Assembly: GCA_018655275.1 (NCBI GenBank)
Contig: JABIJZ010000009.1
Location: 110,283-174,282, forward strand
Direction: 5' to 3'
Length of the DNA: 64,000 nucleotides
Origin: Candidatus Peregrinibacteria bacterium
GTDB taxonomy: Bacteria > Patescibacteriota > Gracilibacteria > UBA1369 > LOWO2-01-FULL-3
The translations under genes were made by a program, and so were the position numbers. The number at the start of each line of letters is the position of its first letter. Within the stretch, counting starts at the first letter, position 1. This document shows positions 27,945 to 35,146 of this stretch, in pieces. The notes beneath the pieces were generated by a model. The model worked only from the letters and a program-made list of their open reading frames with translations. It ran no database searches and was not told the DNA's origin.

Positions 27945-29534
27945 GTAGAATAGTTTCCCGCCTTTTTCGAAGTCTTTACTGGTTATCTCATCTTCAGAAA
28001 CTAGTGAGAACCTCGGGTTTTGAGTACGCAGAGATTTAAGCCCATTTTTAATTGAAATGAATTGTTTTGGTAGTTCTATATCAAGTTCTCCGTCTTTTAG
28101 TAAAAAGTTCTGACCTAAACTTTGGAAGACAGATTTCTTGTCATCTAACGTTCCAGTCTCAAACCAATGTTTTGCATACGTAGCAAACTCAAAAGTTTTC
28201 TCGCTCAAATCAAGCCAGTCCTTTTGTCTTCGGTCACAATCCTCCAATTTTTCAGCAATCTGTTCCTTCTCTTTCAATAATCGTTGTTTCTGTTCTTTGA
28301 ACTCATGTTCATCCAACAAAGACTTATCAGCGTTTTCGGGACAGATATATAGTTTTAAAAGGTTGTCGATCCTTTTTCCGCAATCATTGTAGGAGTTTTG
28401 AATATTCTTTTGGATGTTGGTTCTATCTTTAGATTCTCTATTATGTAACTTTTCTAAATACTTGACTGTACACTTAAAAAGATTTTCAGGGACAGTAATT
28501 GTCTCAAGAACTTTAACAATCTGACTCTCAAGGTCATCGGCAGTAATATGCTTTTGGCTACATTTGGCGTGATACTTTTTCTTAGTACAGTGATAGTAAG
28601 TATAGATCTTTGTTTCGCCACTTCTTACGAGTTTTTTAAGTTTATGTTCAGCAGTAACGGAACACCCACATTCACCACATTTAATAACTCCAGTGTAAGG
28701 AAATCGATGTTTTTGAGGTCGAGGTCTTCCTTTTCTGCCAAGCAAGATTTGGGCTCGATCAAACTCTTCCTTTGTAATCATGGCAGTATGACTTCCTTGA
28801 TAAGTCTCACCATCCCAAATAAATTCGCCGTAATAAAACGAGTTAGTGAAGATTCTATAAAGAGTGTTAATAGCAAGAGGCTTTCCACCAAGAGTCTTGA
28901 ATTTCCTAGTTTTAAAACGCCACTCTTCATTTGAAATTCTCCATATGTCTCGCACTGAATATCTGCTAGAAAGAAGCATCTCCCACATCTTTCTTACTAA
29001 CTCGAATCTTTCAGGGTCTTCAAGTATTTGCTTCTCTCCTTTTAGACTGTTGTAATCATTCATGTAACCAGTTGGAGCCATATTGGGTCTTGAGCCTTTG
29101 GAGCATTTTTTAAGCATTCCTCTTTTAACATCCTTGCTCAATTTGTCAGAAGAATATTTGGATTGTGACAAAGCGAAATTCAACATCATCTTCCCCTCTG
29201 GTGAGTTGTCGAAATGGTAAGAACCAAACTTTAAGTCCTTTATGACTCCAGTATCAAGTAGGTGAATGATCATCGATCCATCAAGCGGGTTTCGTGATAG
29301 GCGAGAGGGATCCCAGGCAGCTATACCATCAGCTTCGCCATTTTTTATTCTCTCAAGCATTTCATTAAACATAGGTCGGTTATAAGGCTTGAAAGCACTT
29401 TTAGATTCTTCATATCTACCAACAATTTCTATTTCAGGGAATCTAGTTCTAAGTTCATCTCTTTGCGACTCGATAGAAAGCAGTTGCCTGTCTTTTTCTT
29501 CGGTACTCTTTCTGCAGTAAATAAAGTATTTCAT
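27933..29534 (-). CDS. Large serine recombinase (integrase)
   Basis: A 533-aa site-specific recombinase. The N-terminal resolvase domain has catalytic Ser10 (YCRKSTEEKD), IESQRDELR and the conserved DPSRLSRNP near residue 80. The recombinase domain spans about 160-260 (PTGYMNDYN, LYRIFTNSFYYGEFIW), followed by a zinc ribbon (CGECGCSV with YHCTKKKYHAKCSQKH near 290-325) and a long coiled coil. Its stop and last residues (WSG) are encoded by the 3' end of tRNA-Gly, so it is the gene nearest the left junction. It would insert and excise the element at this tRNA. Transcribed from a TATAAT at 29688-29693 through a folded leader. Confidence 0.93.
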   Translation of the reverse strand: MKYFIYCRKSTEEKDRQLLSIESQRDELRTRFPEIEIVGRYEESKSAFKPYNRPMFNEMLERIKNGEADGIAAWDPSRLSRNPLDGSMIIHLLDTGVIKDLKFGSYHFDNSPEGKMMLNFALSQSKYSSDKLSKDVKRGMLKKCSKGSRPNMAPTGYMNDYNSLKGEKQILEDPERFELVRKMWEMLLSSRYSVRDIWRISNEEWRFKTRKFKTLGGKPLAINTLYRIFTNSFYYGEFIWDGETYQGSHTAMITKEEFDRAQILLGRKGRPRPQKHRFPYTGVIKCGECGCSVTAEHKLKKLVRSGETKIYTYYHCTKKKYHAKCSQKHITADDLESQIVKVLETITVPENLFKCTVKYLEKLHNRESKDRTNIQKNIQNSYNDCGKRIDNLLKLYICPENADKSLLDEHEFKEQKQRLLKEKEQIAEKLEDCDRRQKDWLDLSEKTFEFATYAKHWFETGTLDDKKSVFQSLGQNFLLKDGELDIELPKQFISIKNGLKSLRTQNPRFSLVSEDEITSKDFEKGGKLFYWSG

Positions 29535-29535
29535 T

Positions 29536-29555
29536 GTTAGGTTTTGTTAGGTTTT
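29536..29555 (-). repeat. Tandem 10-bp repeat directly before the recombinase start
   Basis: AAAACCTAAC twice in a row on the minus strand, ending two bases before the ATG at 29534. It occupies the place of a ribosome binding site and could be a regulator site. Confidence 0.6.
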
Positions 29556-29567
29556 CTTGAGGTCATA

Positions 29568-29681
29568 CTCAAAGGGACAACCGTGGCTACTCAACTCCAG
29601 ACCCGAAAGTCTCTTGTTGACACGGTTGCCCCTTGAGAGCAACAAATCAGCTTTCGGGTATTCTGGTAGTTGTTGAGTAGC
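29568..29681 (-). promoter_or_regulatory. Recombinase leader with two interleaved inverted repeats
   Basis: Plus-strand order is A (29568-29585), B (29586-29609), A' (29621-29637), B' (29651-29681). A pairs with A' over about 16 bp with one bulge. B pairs with B' in three blocks: GCTACTCAAC with 29672-29681 (10/10), CCAGA with 29662-29666, and CCCGAAAG with 29651-29658 (8/8). The order A-B-A'-B' allows a pseudoknot or two mutually exclusive hairpins. A minus-strand TATAAT at 29688-29693 predicts a start at about 29681, the first base of the fold, so this would be the first 114 nt of the recombinase mRNA. Confidence 0.6.
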
Positions 29682-29700
29682 AAAAACATTATACACAAAG

Positions 29701-30315
29701 TTACAATCTACCAAAAATATTTTTTTTAATTGATATAGACTCCTCAAGAGACGGCATCCTGGCTTCAAGTTGTCTCAACTTCCTCACTTTCCTGGTAGGG
29801 CTTCCTTGATAATGCCATTTATGTATAGAATTGTAGACCTCTTCATATTTTTTTTCGTTATCAAGAACTTTTCCAAAAAACTCAAGCCTACTCCCACTCT
29901 TTCGCTGACTTTCATAAACAATATTCATACACTTCCTGCATCCAAAGTAATCAGATCCAGGAGGTTTATAGAGTTTGTAAACAGTCCTGCCGCAATAACA
30001 GTTTCTTTTGTACAAAGAGCACTTGAAAGCCCACCTGAACCCGCTGAGATTACACGGAACTTTGACTAGAGGGAAAGAATAATCCATGTCTTTTTTTTCA
30101 CCACCCCACCTAGGAGTGATAGTATATTGAAACTTAATATCTGGGAAACTCATTGTGCCCACAGTGAATTCTATTGAAGATTTACTGTCACTCCATCCAT
30201 GAGTCCAGGTAATGCCACCACTCTTCCATCCACAAAAGTAGCCATGTTGTTTTAGCCATTGGGTATCAATACAAAGGCAGTCATCTTCCGAGTTTTTGGT
30301 TGGGTACATCCCCAT
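29701..30315 (-). CDS. Zinc-ribbon protein of mobile elements
   Basis: A 204-aa protein of unknown function. A zinc ribbon is clear in the middle: CSLYKRNCYCGRTVYKLYKPPG then FGCRKCMNIVYESQR (about residues 99-137), with two Cys pairs. The N-terminal half is Trp-rich and sheet-like (WTHGWSDSKSSIEFTV, KFQYTITPRWGG). The C-terminal part is basic and helical. From memory, proteins with this CGR...LY...FxCRxC...Y.SQ pattern are scattered in phages and integrated elements; I know of no assigned function. It precedes the recombinase on the same strand. Confidence 0.75.
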   Translation of the reverse strand: MGMYPTKNSEDDCLCIDTQWLKQHGYFCGWKSGGITWTHGWSDSKSSIEFTVGTMSFPDIKFQYTITPRWGGEKKDMDYSFPLVKVPCNLSGFRWAFKCSLYKRNCYCGRTVYKLYKPPGSDYFGCRKCMNIVYESQRKSGSRLEFFGKVLDNEKKYEEVYNSIHKWHYQGSPTRKVRKLRQLEARMPSLEESISIKKNIFGRL

Positions 30316-30391
30316 AATTCAGAAATCGTTAAGGATAGAAAAGTGGTAAAAATCAACACTGTAAAAGAGAGAGAATCTAACTCTGCTACAA

Positions 30392-30559
30392 CTAGCTATT
30401 AGCTGTAGCAGAACTGTTCTTTAGATCCTCAACTATGAGTTTTCGCACGTAAGCGGAGAAATTCATATACTCGCTTTTTGCCATACCTTCTGCATCAGCA
30501 CATAGCTGATTTGGAAGGTAGATACTCTTCAGCCGATAATTTTCTGGATCGTAAGGCAT
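30392..30559 (-). CDS. Small ribbon-helix-helix-like DNA-binding protein
   Basis: A 55-aa ORF starting at ATG 30559 (MPYDPENYRL) and ending TAG at 30392. The pattern RLKSIYLPNQLCADAEG (strand then helix) followed by MNFSAYVRKLIVEDL (second helix with the typical S-x-Y-V-R/I-x-x-L-I motif) fits an Arc/CopG/Omega-like ribbon-helix-helix fold. Such proteins commonly repress plasmid and phage operons. It sits between the primase (starts upstream) and the zinc-ribbon gene, 56 nt after the primase stop. It may bind the 10-bp repeats at 33541-33577; that is inference. Confidence 0.6.
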   Translation of the reverse strand: MPYDPENYRLKSIYLPNQLCADAEGMAKSEYMNFSAYVRKLIVEDLKNSSATANS

Positions 30560-30614
30560 AGTTATATTGGTTAAGTAATAAATAGTAATGCAGTGTCAGA
30601 TTCGTTTAATAAAC

Positions 30615-32840
30615 TTAATATGGCGTTGTGTTGGCTAGGACCTCTTTACACTCATCGCTCAAAAACCACATGAACTCCTGTTTCAGGACAATTTGTGATT
30701 CAGCTCTTCCTATCATGCCAGGCTCGTCTTCTTCAAGATCACATATACCAAGCACGCCCAAAGCCTTCATCTCTTTAAGTGCTGTGGGTTTAGAACAATT
30801 AAGCTCTTTCTCAATGTCAGAAGTTGATATTTTCCCATCATAACTCAAAAGGAGTTGGAACAGTTGAGAACGAACAATATCAGCAGAATCAAAAACAAGT
30901 TCAATGACGACTCTAATGTCAGGTTTTGTGAGGTTTTTCCTCCCGAAAGCAAGAGTGTGTCCTCTAGCTAAGTTGTATAGCAGTTGGTTTATCCTGTCAG
31001 GTTTCTCAATGGTAGGTTTAGTATAAGAATATTCATCACCTCCAAGCCCCTTTTCTCGCCAAACATTTATTGTGCCTCTCAACTTTGAAAGGAGCTTTGC
31101 ACAACGTCCAATAATCTTTAGTAATTCTGGGTCTTCATTAGAGTGATTCCATTCGACGCCCTCTGGATATTCAGCCCACAAGGTCTTTAGGAGATCATGA
31201 GTAGCTTTTTTGCAAATTTTTTCTTTCACCTTATAAGATCGATCTTGTAACTGAAGAGCCAATTGATCCTCGTTTTTGTCAGGACTGTTCAAGTGTAAGA
31301 AAAAGAGCCTAGAGCCAAGGTTTCCCATGATCTTCCAAACTCTTGGAGGAATCGGGGTCGAAGCTCCCAGTATCATAAACAAATACTCTCCTTTATACCC
31401 CCTGCTTCCATGGACTCCACTATCGGATTCGAATCCCTCCCCATCCAAAACCCTAGTTAGAATACCAAGACTGTTTTTTAAATCCTCTTCCCTTTGAGCA
31501 AAGATACTCGCAAAGTCGCGGATAAGGAACATTTTGTAACGAACACGTGGCAACAAATCAACCTGTTTCAATTTTTCTCTGTTTACGTTGGCGGAGTGCG
31601 ACACAAAAGAAGCAGCACTAAATTTATCCGAGGAATACACTAGTTCTTCTATGCCATCAAAGAAATTAATGGTTATGGTCTTCCCAGAAGAGGGGACATC
31701 CAAAAGAATAACAGCAAATGGATTCGTTACGTCCTTGATCAGTATTTGAGCAATAACACTCAATCCAAGCTCAGCAGCAAATAAGAAAGCAGGAAAGTTT
31801 TTGTTTATAACAGAAACCCATTTCTCCGCTGTAATAGGGCGTTTAGGCAAGGGTAATTTAGCAAATCTACAAGAGTCGTCAGTAGGAACATATAACTGCT
31901 TCAAAGCCATGAAATCATCAACCGACTTATGAAGTTTTACGAAGAAATCCGTTACATCTCCTTTATCGCCAGTTTCCTCTGGCAAAACAACTTGAAAGAC
32001 CTTACTGTCTTCTAACGCACTTCCAAGATTTTCCGATATTTTCAAAGCACCTTCTTGCCCGCTTTTATCTCGATCAAGGCAAACAATGATTTCATTTATA
32101 CCTTCGAATTCTCTAATCCATTCATCTTTGAAGGTAGCAGCTCCACCAGTAGAAGTTACAGCCAACAAACCATTACTTTCCAAAACCATCATATCTAACT
32201 CTCCTTCACAGATAATTACGTAATCATCGTTGTTTTTCAGGTTATCTTTGCCATACAAGGCAACAGAGTTCCCTTTTGGGAAAACGCTGTGTTTAGTAGA
32301 GTTACCATCATCAAAAGGATTTTTACGAAGCTTAATAAAATAGCCATCGCCCACTGCCACAGGGATGGTAATCCAATTCTTGTCATAAAAATTCCCGTAG
32401 CCCAATTTCCTGGTCTTTATAACGTTCAGAGATATGCCTCTTTCGTTTATAAGCCAGTCCAGAACCGTTTGAGGTAAAGCTGCGGCATACTTATCAACTT
32501 CTGCCTCACAGACGGTTGTAGGCTCTTCAACAACACTTTTTCGCTTCTTTTCCTTCCCGATTACAGGCTTTATTTGCTGGGACTTATAGTCATCGTTGAA
32601 ATACTTCATTAAAGTTAAAAGATTACCTTTTTGCCCACAGGTTTTGCAGTCATATTGACCAGTTTCTGCACACATATAGCAATGTCCAGCGTGTTTGCTC
32701 GTGTGGCACTCAACACTGAACGGACATTGGAACTGCAATTCTCCGTTCTTTTCACGGAACTGGATTCCCTTCTGGTGTAAATACTCCTGTGGTGTTATTT
32801 CTTGAGTTTTTGTGTTCATTGTTTTATTATTAAATTGCAA
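30615..32840 (-). CDS. Primase-helicase-like replication protein (CHC2 zinc finger, TOPRIM, P-loop ATPase)
   Basis: A 741-aa protein, probably the replication primase of the element. A CHC2-like zinc finger is at about residues 39-68 (QCPFSVEC, HCYMCAETGQYDCKTCGQKG). A TOPRIM domain follows (VIICEGELDMM near 211, CLDRDKSGQEGA near 256), then an ATPase-like region with Walker A DVPSSGKT near 385 and a long helicase-like or DUF927-like part. The end is a winged-helix segment (KISTSDIEKELNCSKPTALKEMKALG). Start is 32840 or the in-frame ATG seven codons later (32819). Such single-chain primases are typical of plasmids and phage satellites. Confidence 0.85.
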   Translation of the reverse strand: MQFNNKTMNTKTQEITPQEYLHQKGIQFREKNGELQFQCPFSVECHTSKHAGHCYMCAETGQYDCKTCGQKGNLLTLMKYFNDDYKSQQIKPVIGKEKKRKSVVEEPTTVCEAEVDKYAAALPQTVLDWLINERGISLNVIKTRKLGYGNFYDKNWITIPVAVGDGYFIKLRKNPFDDGNSTKHSVFPKGNSVALYGKDNLKNNDDYVIICEGELDMMVLESNGLLAVTSTGGAATFKDEWIREFEGINEIIVCLDRDKSGQEGALKISENLGSALEDSKVFQVVLPEETGDKGDVTDFFVKLHKSVDDFMALKQLYVPTDDSCRFAKLPLPKRPITAEKWVSVINKNFPAFLFAAELGLSVIAQILIKDVTNPFAVILLDVPSSGKTITINFFDGIEELVYSSDKFSAASFVSHSANVNREKLKQVDLLPRVRYKMFLIRDFASIFAQREEDLKNSLGILTRVLDGEGFESDSGVHGSRGYKGEYLFMILGASTPIPPRVWKIMGNLGSRLFFLHLNSPDKNEDQLALQLQDRSYKVKEKICKKATHDLLKTLWAEYPEGVEWNHSNEDPELLKIIGRCAKLLSKLRGTINVWREKGLGGDEYSYTKPTIEKPDRINQLLYNLARGHTLAFGRKNLTKPDIRVVIELVFDSADIVRSQLFQLLLSYDGKISTSDIEKELNCSKPTALKEMKALGVLGICDLEEDEPGMIGRAESQIVLKQEFMWFLSDECKEVLANTTPY

Positions 32841-32854
32841 GAGGGCGGACAGGA

Positions 32855-33262
32855 TTATTCCTGCCCGCCTTGTTTATTTACTTTTGAGACGACAGCACAA
32901 ATGTCGCCATCTTCCTTTTCACGATGCTCGATGGTTATTTCACAGTCAGAATCGATGAATTGGTTTAGAGAGAATTCTATGCCGTCACAATCCTCCTTTT
33001 GAGGGATTCTGCCATAAAGAGGCTTGATAAACTTCTTTAAAAGACTGCTTTTAGGATGCAGGCTTAGGTTGTAGTAAGAGTAGACATTAGGATAGAAGTC
33101 ATCGCGGTCAGGGAAGGGAGGAGTCAACAATTGAAAGCAGATTACTACCTGGTCTCTGCCGTTGAACTTACTTTCAGTTATCTCCATCCCTTTGACAGTG
33201 GCGTCATATGTTCCCTCGGGGATTAGAATTCTTTCGTATAATGGTACTGATAATTTGGTCAT
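32855..33262 (-). CDS. Unknown accessory protein, possibly ssDNA-binding
   Basis: A 135-aa protein upstream of the primase by 14 nt. The sheet-rich N-terminal pattern (IPEGTYDATVKGMEITESKFNGRDQVVICFQLL) and following SYYNLSLHPKSSLLKKFIKPLYG resemble DUF669-type phage replication accessory proteins, with an acidic C-terminal half (SDCEITIEHREKEDGD) as in many ssDNA-binding proteins. Family membership is a guess from the pattern and from its place beside a primase; I cannot confirm it. Start ATG at 33262. Confidence 0.6.
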   Translation of the reverse strand: MTKLSVPLYERILIPEGTYDATVKGMEITESKFNGRDQVVICFQLLTPPFPDRDDFYPNVYSYYNLSLHPKSSLLKKFIKPLYGRIPQKEDCDGIEFSLNQFIDSDCEITIEHREKEDGDICAVVSKVNKQGGQE

Positions 33263-33305
33263 AGTTTGTGTTGTTATAAAATAATTAAAGATTCTGGCTC
33301 AATCA

Positions 33306-33458
33306 TTAGGGAGGCTTCTTTACAGGACGATAGATGACTTGAAAGAGATTGAGTAAGCTAGAAGCTATAACAGCAGATTCTTCTTCGGATATTTCTTCTC
33401 CAAAGTCTTTGTAATAGGCGTCTTGGAAATCTTTGATAATTTGTTTGTTTATTTGCAC
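33306..33458 (-). CDS. 50-aa conserved small protein, copy 1
   Basis: A small protein starting at GTG 33458 (the frame is open upstream but runs through an AT-rich spacer with no ATG near). It reads INKQIIKDFQDAYYKDFGEEISEEESAV then LLNLFQVIYRP. This is clearly related to the second small protein at 40083-40235 (pattern F-x5-Y-K-D/E-F/Y-G-E-D/E-I-S-x-E, then L-L/V-N-L-F-x-V). The fold is probably three helices. Both copies lie in the same integrated element, one in each arm. Function unknown. Confidence 0.65.
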   Translation of the reverse strand: MQINKQIIKDFQDAYYKDFGEEISEEESAVIASSLLNLFQVIYRPVKKPP

Positions 33459-33540
33459 GCGGTAGTTGTTAACAAACAGTAACGTTCTTGTTGCAAAAAA
33501 AATTTTACACAAAAAAAAACGACAAACTGGCACTACCGCT

Positions 33541-33577
33541 TTACTTCACTTTAAATCACTTTATTTCACTTTAAATT
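33541..33577. repeat. 10-bp iterons
   Basis: Three and a half tandem copies of a 10-bp unit (TTAmwTCACT; minus strand AAAGTGA-rich), one per helical turn, between the 427-aa gene and the small-protein gene. It looks like an operator array or a replication iteron site. Confidence 0.6.
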
Positions 33578-34859
33578 ATGAAAACCTAGCGACAGGAGCT
33601 GGTGACTCTTCGTTGGTTTTTATTTTGGAAGAAACACGATCAAAAGTTAAAACAAGCTCATCTAAGCCTCTTCCCCTTAAATCATCTCTAGTAATTAATG
33701 GGGTGAAAGTTACAGCCGTATTGGAAAGATTGGGAAAAAAAGTCTTCTTATGATTTCCAGAGAACCCAAGATCCTTAATTATATCAGGTAGAGTTCTTGT
33801 AGTTGAAATTTTACATTCTTCCACAATTTCTTCCCTCAAAACTTTCTTGTTTGCATTCTCAAATAAATAAGAAATGACAGCATTAGGGACCGAGTCAAAG
33901 TTAGTTTTCCTGAATAGGATATTATTTAGATAAATATCAGTATTCTTTCTAAAGTCCAATCTATATAGATAATCAATATCAGATCTTACACTTTCTACAG
34001 TTGTTTTACTTTCAACATTCTTCTTGTTAGCTCCCAGAGTTTTGCCGATATAATCAAAGCAAACGGTACTCCTATTCATCTTTCGAATCCTAATAATATT
34101 TTCCATCTCAAGAACTAAGAATGCTTCCAGAAACTTAGTTTGATTGATGAAAAGACTGTAAAGATCAGCTCTTTTACTTGTGTGCGTCTTCCACATATAC
34201 ATTTTTTCTACAACCAACTGCTTTTTGCCATAAGTTTTTTCTTGCTCTAAAATCTGATTCAATATTTCTTCTCTATGTACCTGGTAAGAAAATATTCTTT
34301 GATTACCCTCGTATTCGATATCCTGATTCATGTGCAATCTCGTATAACGATCTAAAATATCAGATAAATCCTTATGCTTAGATTTAGTGATCGAAATATC
34401 AAAATTTAAATAGTGCAAACAAATTTCAAAAAAAACAGGCATGTTTCTCTGCATACTCTTGTTTGAAGCCAAAATCACGGGATACCTGTCCAAAGTATCA
34501 TCAATAAAATCTTGGAATTCTTTCCAACTCATACTCTTCTCATTTTCTATAACTTCTTTGAACTTGCCATCATAATCTGCATAAGATTTCCCAAAAGACC
34601 TGTATAGGGGGTCAGTAATATAAGAGCTATCAATAGCAATAGGACCAATTTTTAAGAAGCCTTGCTCAACAAGCTCGTCAAGATATGACCAATATTTACG
34701 GAAAGAGAGATTCCCAGATATAATAGATGCATTTTCTGGATAACCAAAATCTTTAACCTTGGTTTTTAAGGATAAGTTTTTATCAGAGAAGGTAACGAGA
34801 AGAGTCTTCAATACCACCAGAAAATCTTCTTCAAAATATTTTTCAGGATCTATCATCAA
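33576..34859 (-). CDS. Unknown 427-aa protein at the head of the replication arm
   Basis: No family recognised. It is soluble, rich in Lys, Ile, Asp and Tyr, and largely helical, with two winged-helix-like stretches: NASIISGNLSFRKYWSYLDELVEQGFLKIG near residue 45, and SYLFENANKKVLREEIVEECKISTTRTLPDIIKDLGF near 340. An element-specific replication initiator or regulator is plausible because the iterons lie directly at its 3' end and it heads the minus-strand operon. That is inference. Promoter TTTATT-17-TATATT at 34883-34911. Confidence 0.65.
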   Translation of the reverse strand: MMIDPEKYFEEDFLVVLKTLLVTFSDKNLSLKTKVKDFGYPENASIISGNLSFRKYWSYLDELVEQGFLKIGPIAIDSSYITDPLYRSFGKSYADYDGKFKEVIENEKSMSWKEFQDFIDDTLDRYPVILASNKSMQRNMPVFFEICLHYLNFDISITKSKHKDLSDILDRYTRLHMNQDIEYEGNQRIFSYQVHREEILNQILEQEKTYGKKQLVVEKMYMWKTHTSKRADLYSLFINQTKFLEAFLVLEMENIIRIRKMNRSTVCFDYIGKTLGANKKNVESKTTVESVRSDIDYLYRLDFRKNTDIYLNNILFRKTNFDSVPNAVISYLFENANKKVLREEIVEECKISTTRTLPDIIKDLGFSGNHKKTFFPNLSNTAVTFTPLITRDDLRGRGLDELVLTFDRVSSKIKTNEESPAPVARFS

Positions 34860-34882
34860 TTCTTATTAAGAAAAGCATGGGT

Positions 34883-34911
34883 AATATACCGCTTATTCAA
34901 CAGTAAATAAA
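34883..34911 (-). promoter_or_regulatory. Promoter of the minus-strand arm
   Basis: Minus strand TTTATT (34906-34911), 17-nt spacer, TATATT (34883-34888), ending 23 nt before the ATG at 34859. It is back to back with the plus-strand promoter at 34919-34947. Confidence 0.5.
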
Positions 34912-34918
34912 CATTTTC

Positions 34919-34947
34919 TTTAGAAATAATTAACTCCGTGATAAGAT
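34919..34947 (+). promoter_or_regulatory. Promoter of the methylase arm
   Basis: TTTAGA (34919-34924), 17-nt spacer, extended -10 TGa-TAAGAT (34939-34947). The predicted start falls at about 34954, the first base of the large inverted repeat. Confidence 0.45.
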
Positions 34948-34953
34948 TCCAGC

Positions 34954-35124
34954 GTTGACCCAAAAATCCAAACTGCTTTTTAGAAACTCTTACGAGTTAA
35001 ACCGCTCATCTACGCCCTATTGGCGTAATGGTGGGCGGCGTGCCAATAAGGCTACTCGTAAGAGCAACTGGATTGGGTCAACCACGCCGTCCTCTTTTGC
35101 GAATGATCAAATCATTGAAAGAGG
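34954..35124 (+). promoter_or_regulatory. Long folded leader of the type IIG gene
   Basis: A 129-nt inverted-repeat structure: GTTGACCCA (34954-34962) with 35074-35082; ATCCA (34966-34970) with 35069-35073; 11/11 CTCTTACGAGT (34987-34997) with 35054-35064; and apical TACGCC (35011-35016) with 35022-35027. A second hairpin follows, CCTCTTT (35091-35097) with 35118-35124, enclosing AATGAT/ATCATT. No flanking target-site duplication. The frame is open across it from a TTG, but translation would have to pass the stems and no homology starts before 35147, so I read it as untranslated leader. Confidence 0.55.
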
Positions 35125-35146
35125 AAAGAAAATTACCCTTTTGGCA

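Noticed and set aside
29547..29768. Minus-strand 73-aa ORF between recombinase and zinc-ribbon gene
   Set aside because: It spans the interleaved repeats and overlaps the end of the zinc-ribbon gene in another frame.
33541..33577. CRISPR array
   Set aside because: The units are only 10 bp and directly adjacent with no spacers; no cas genes except the unrelated Cas4-like nuclease.
34954..35082. Integron attC site
   Set aside because: The ends do not match the RYYYAAC/GTTRRRY core sites, and no integron integrase or cassette array is present.
34955..35146. TTG-initiated N-terminal extension of the type IIG protein
   Set aside because: It reads through both arms of the large inverted repeat, has biased composition and precedes the first conserved region; the ATG at 35147 fits better.
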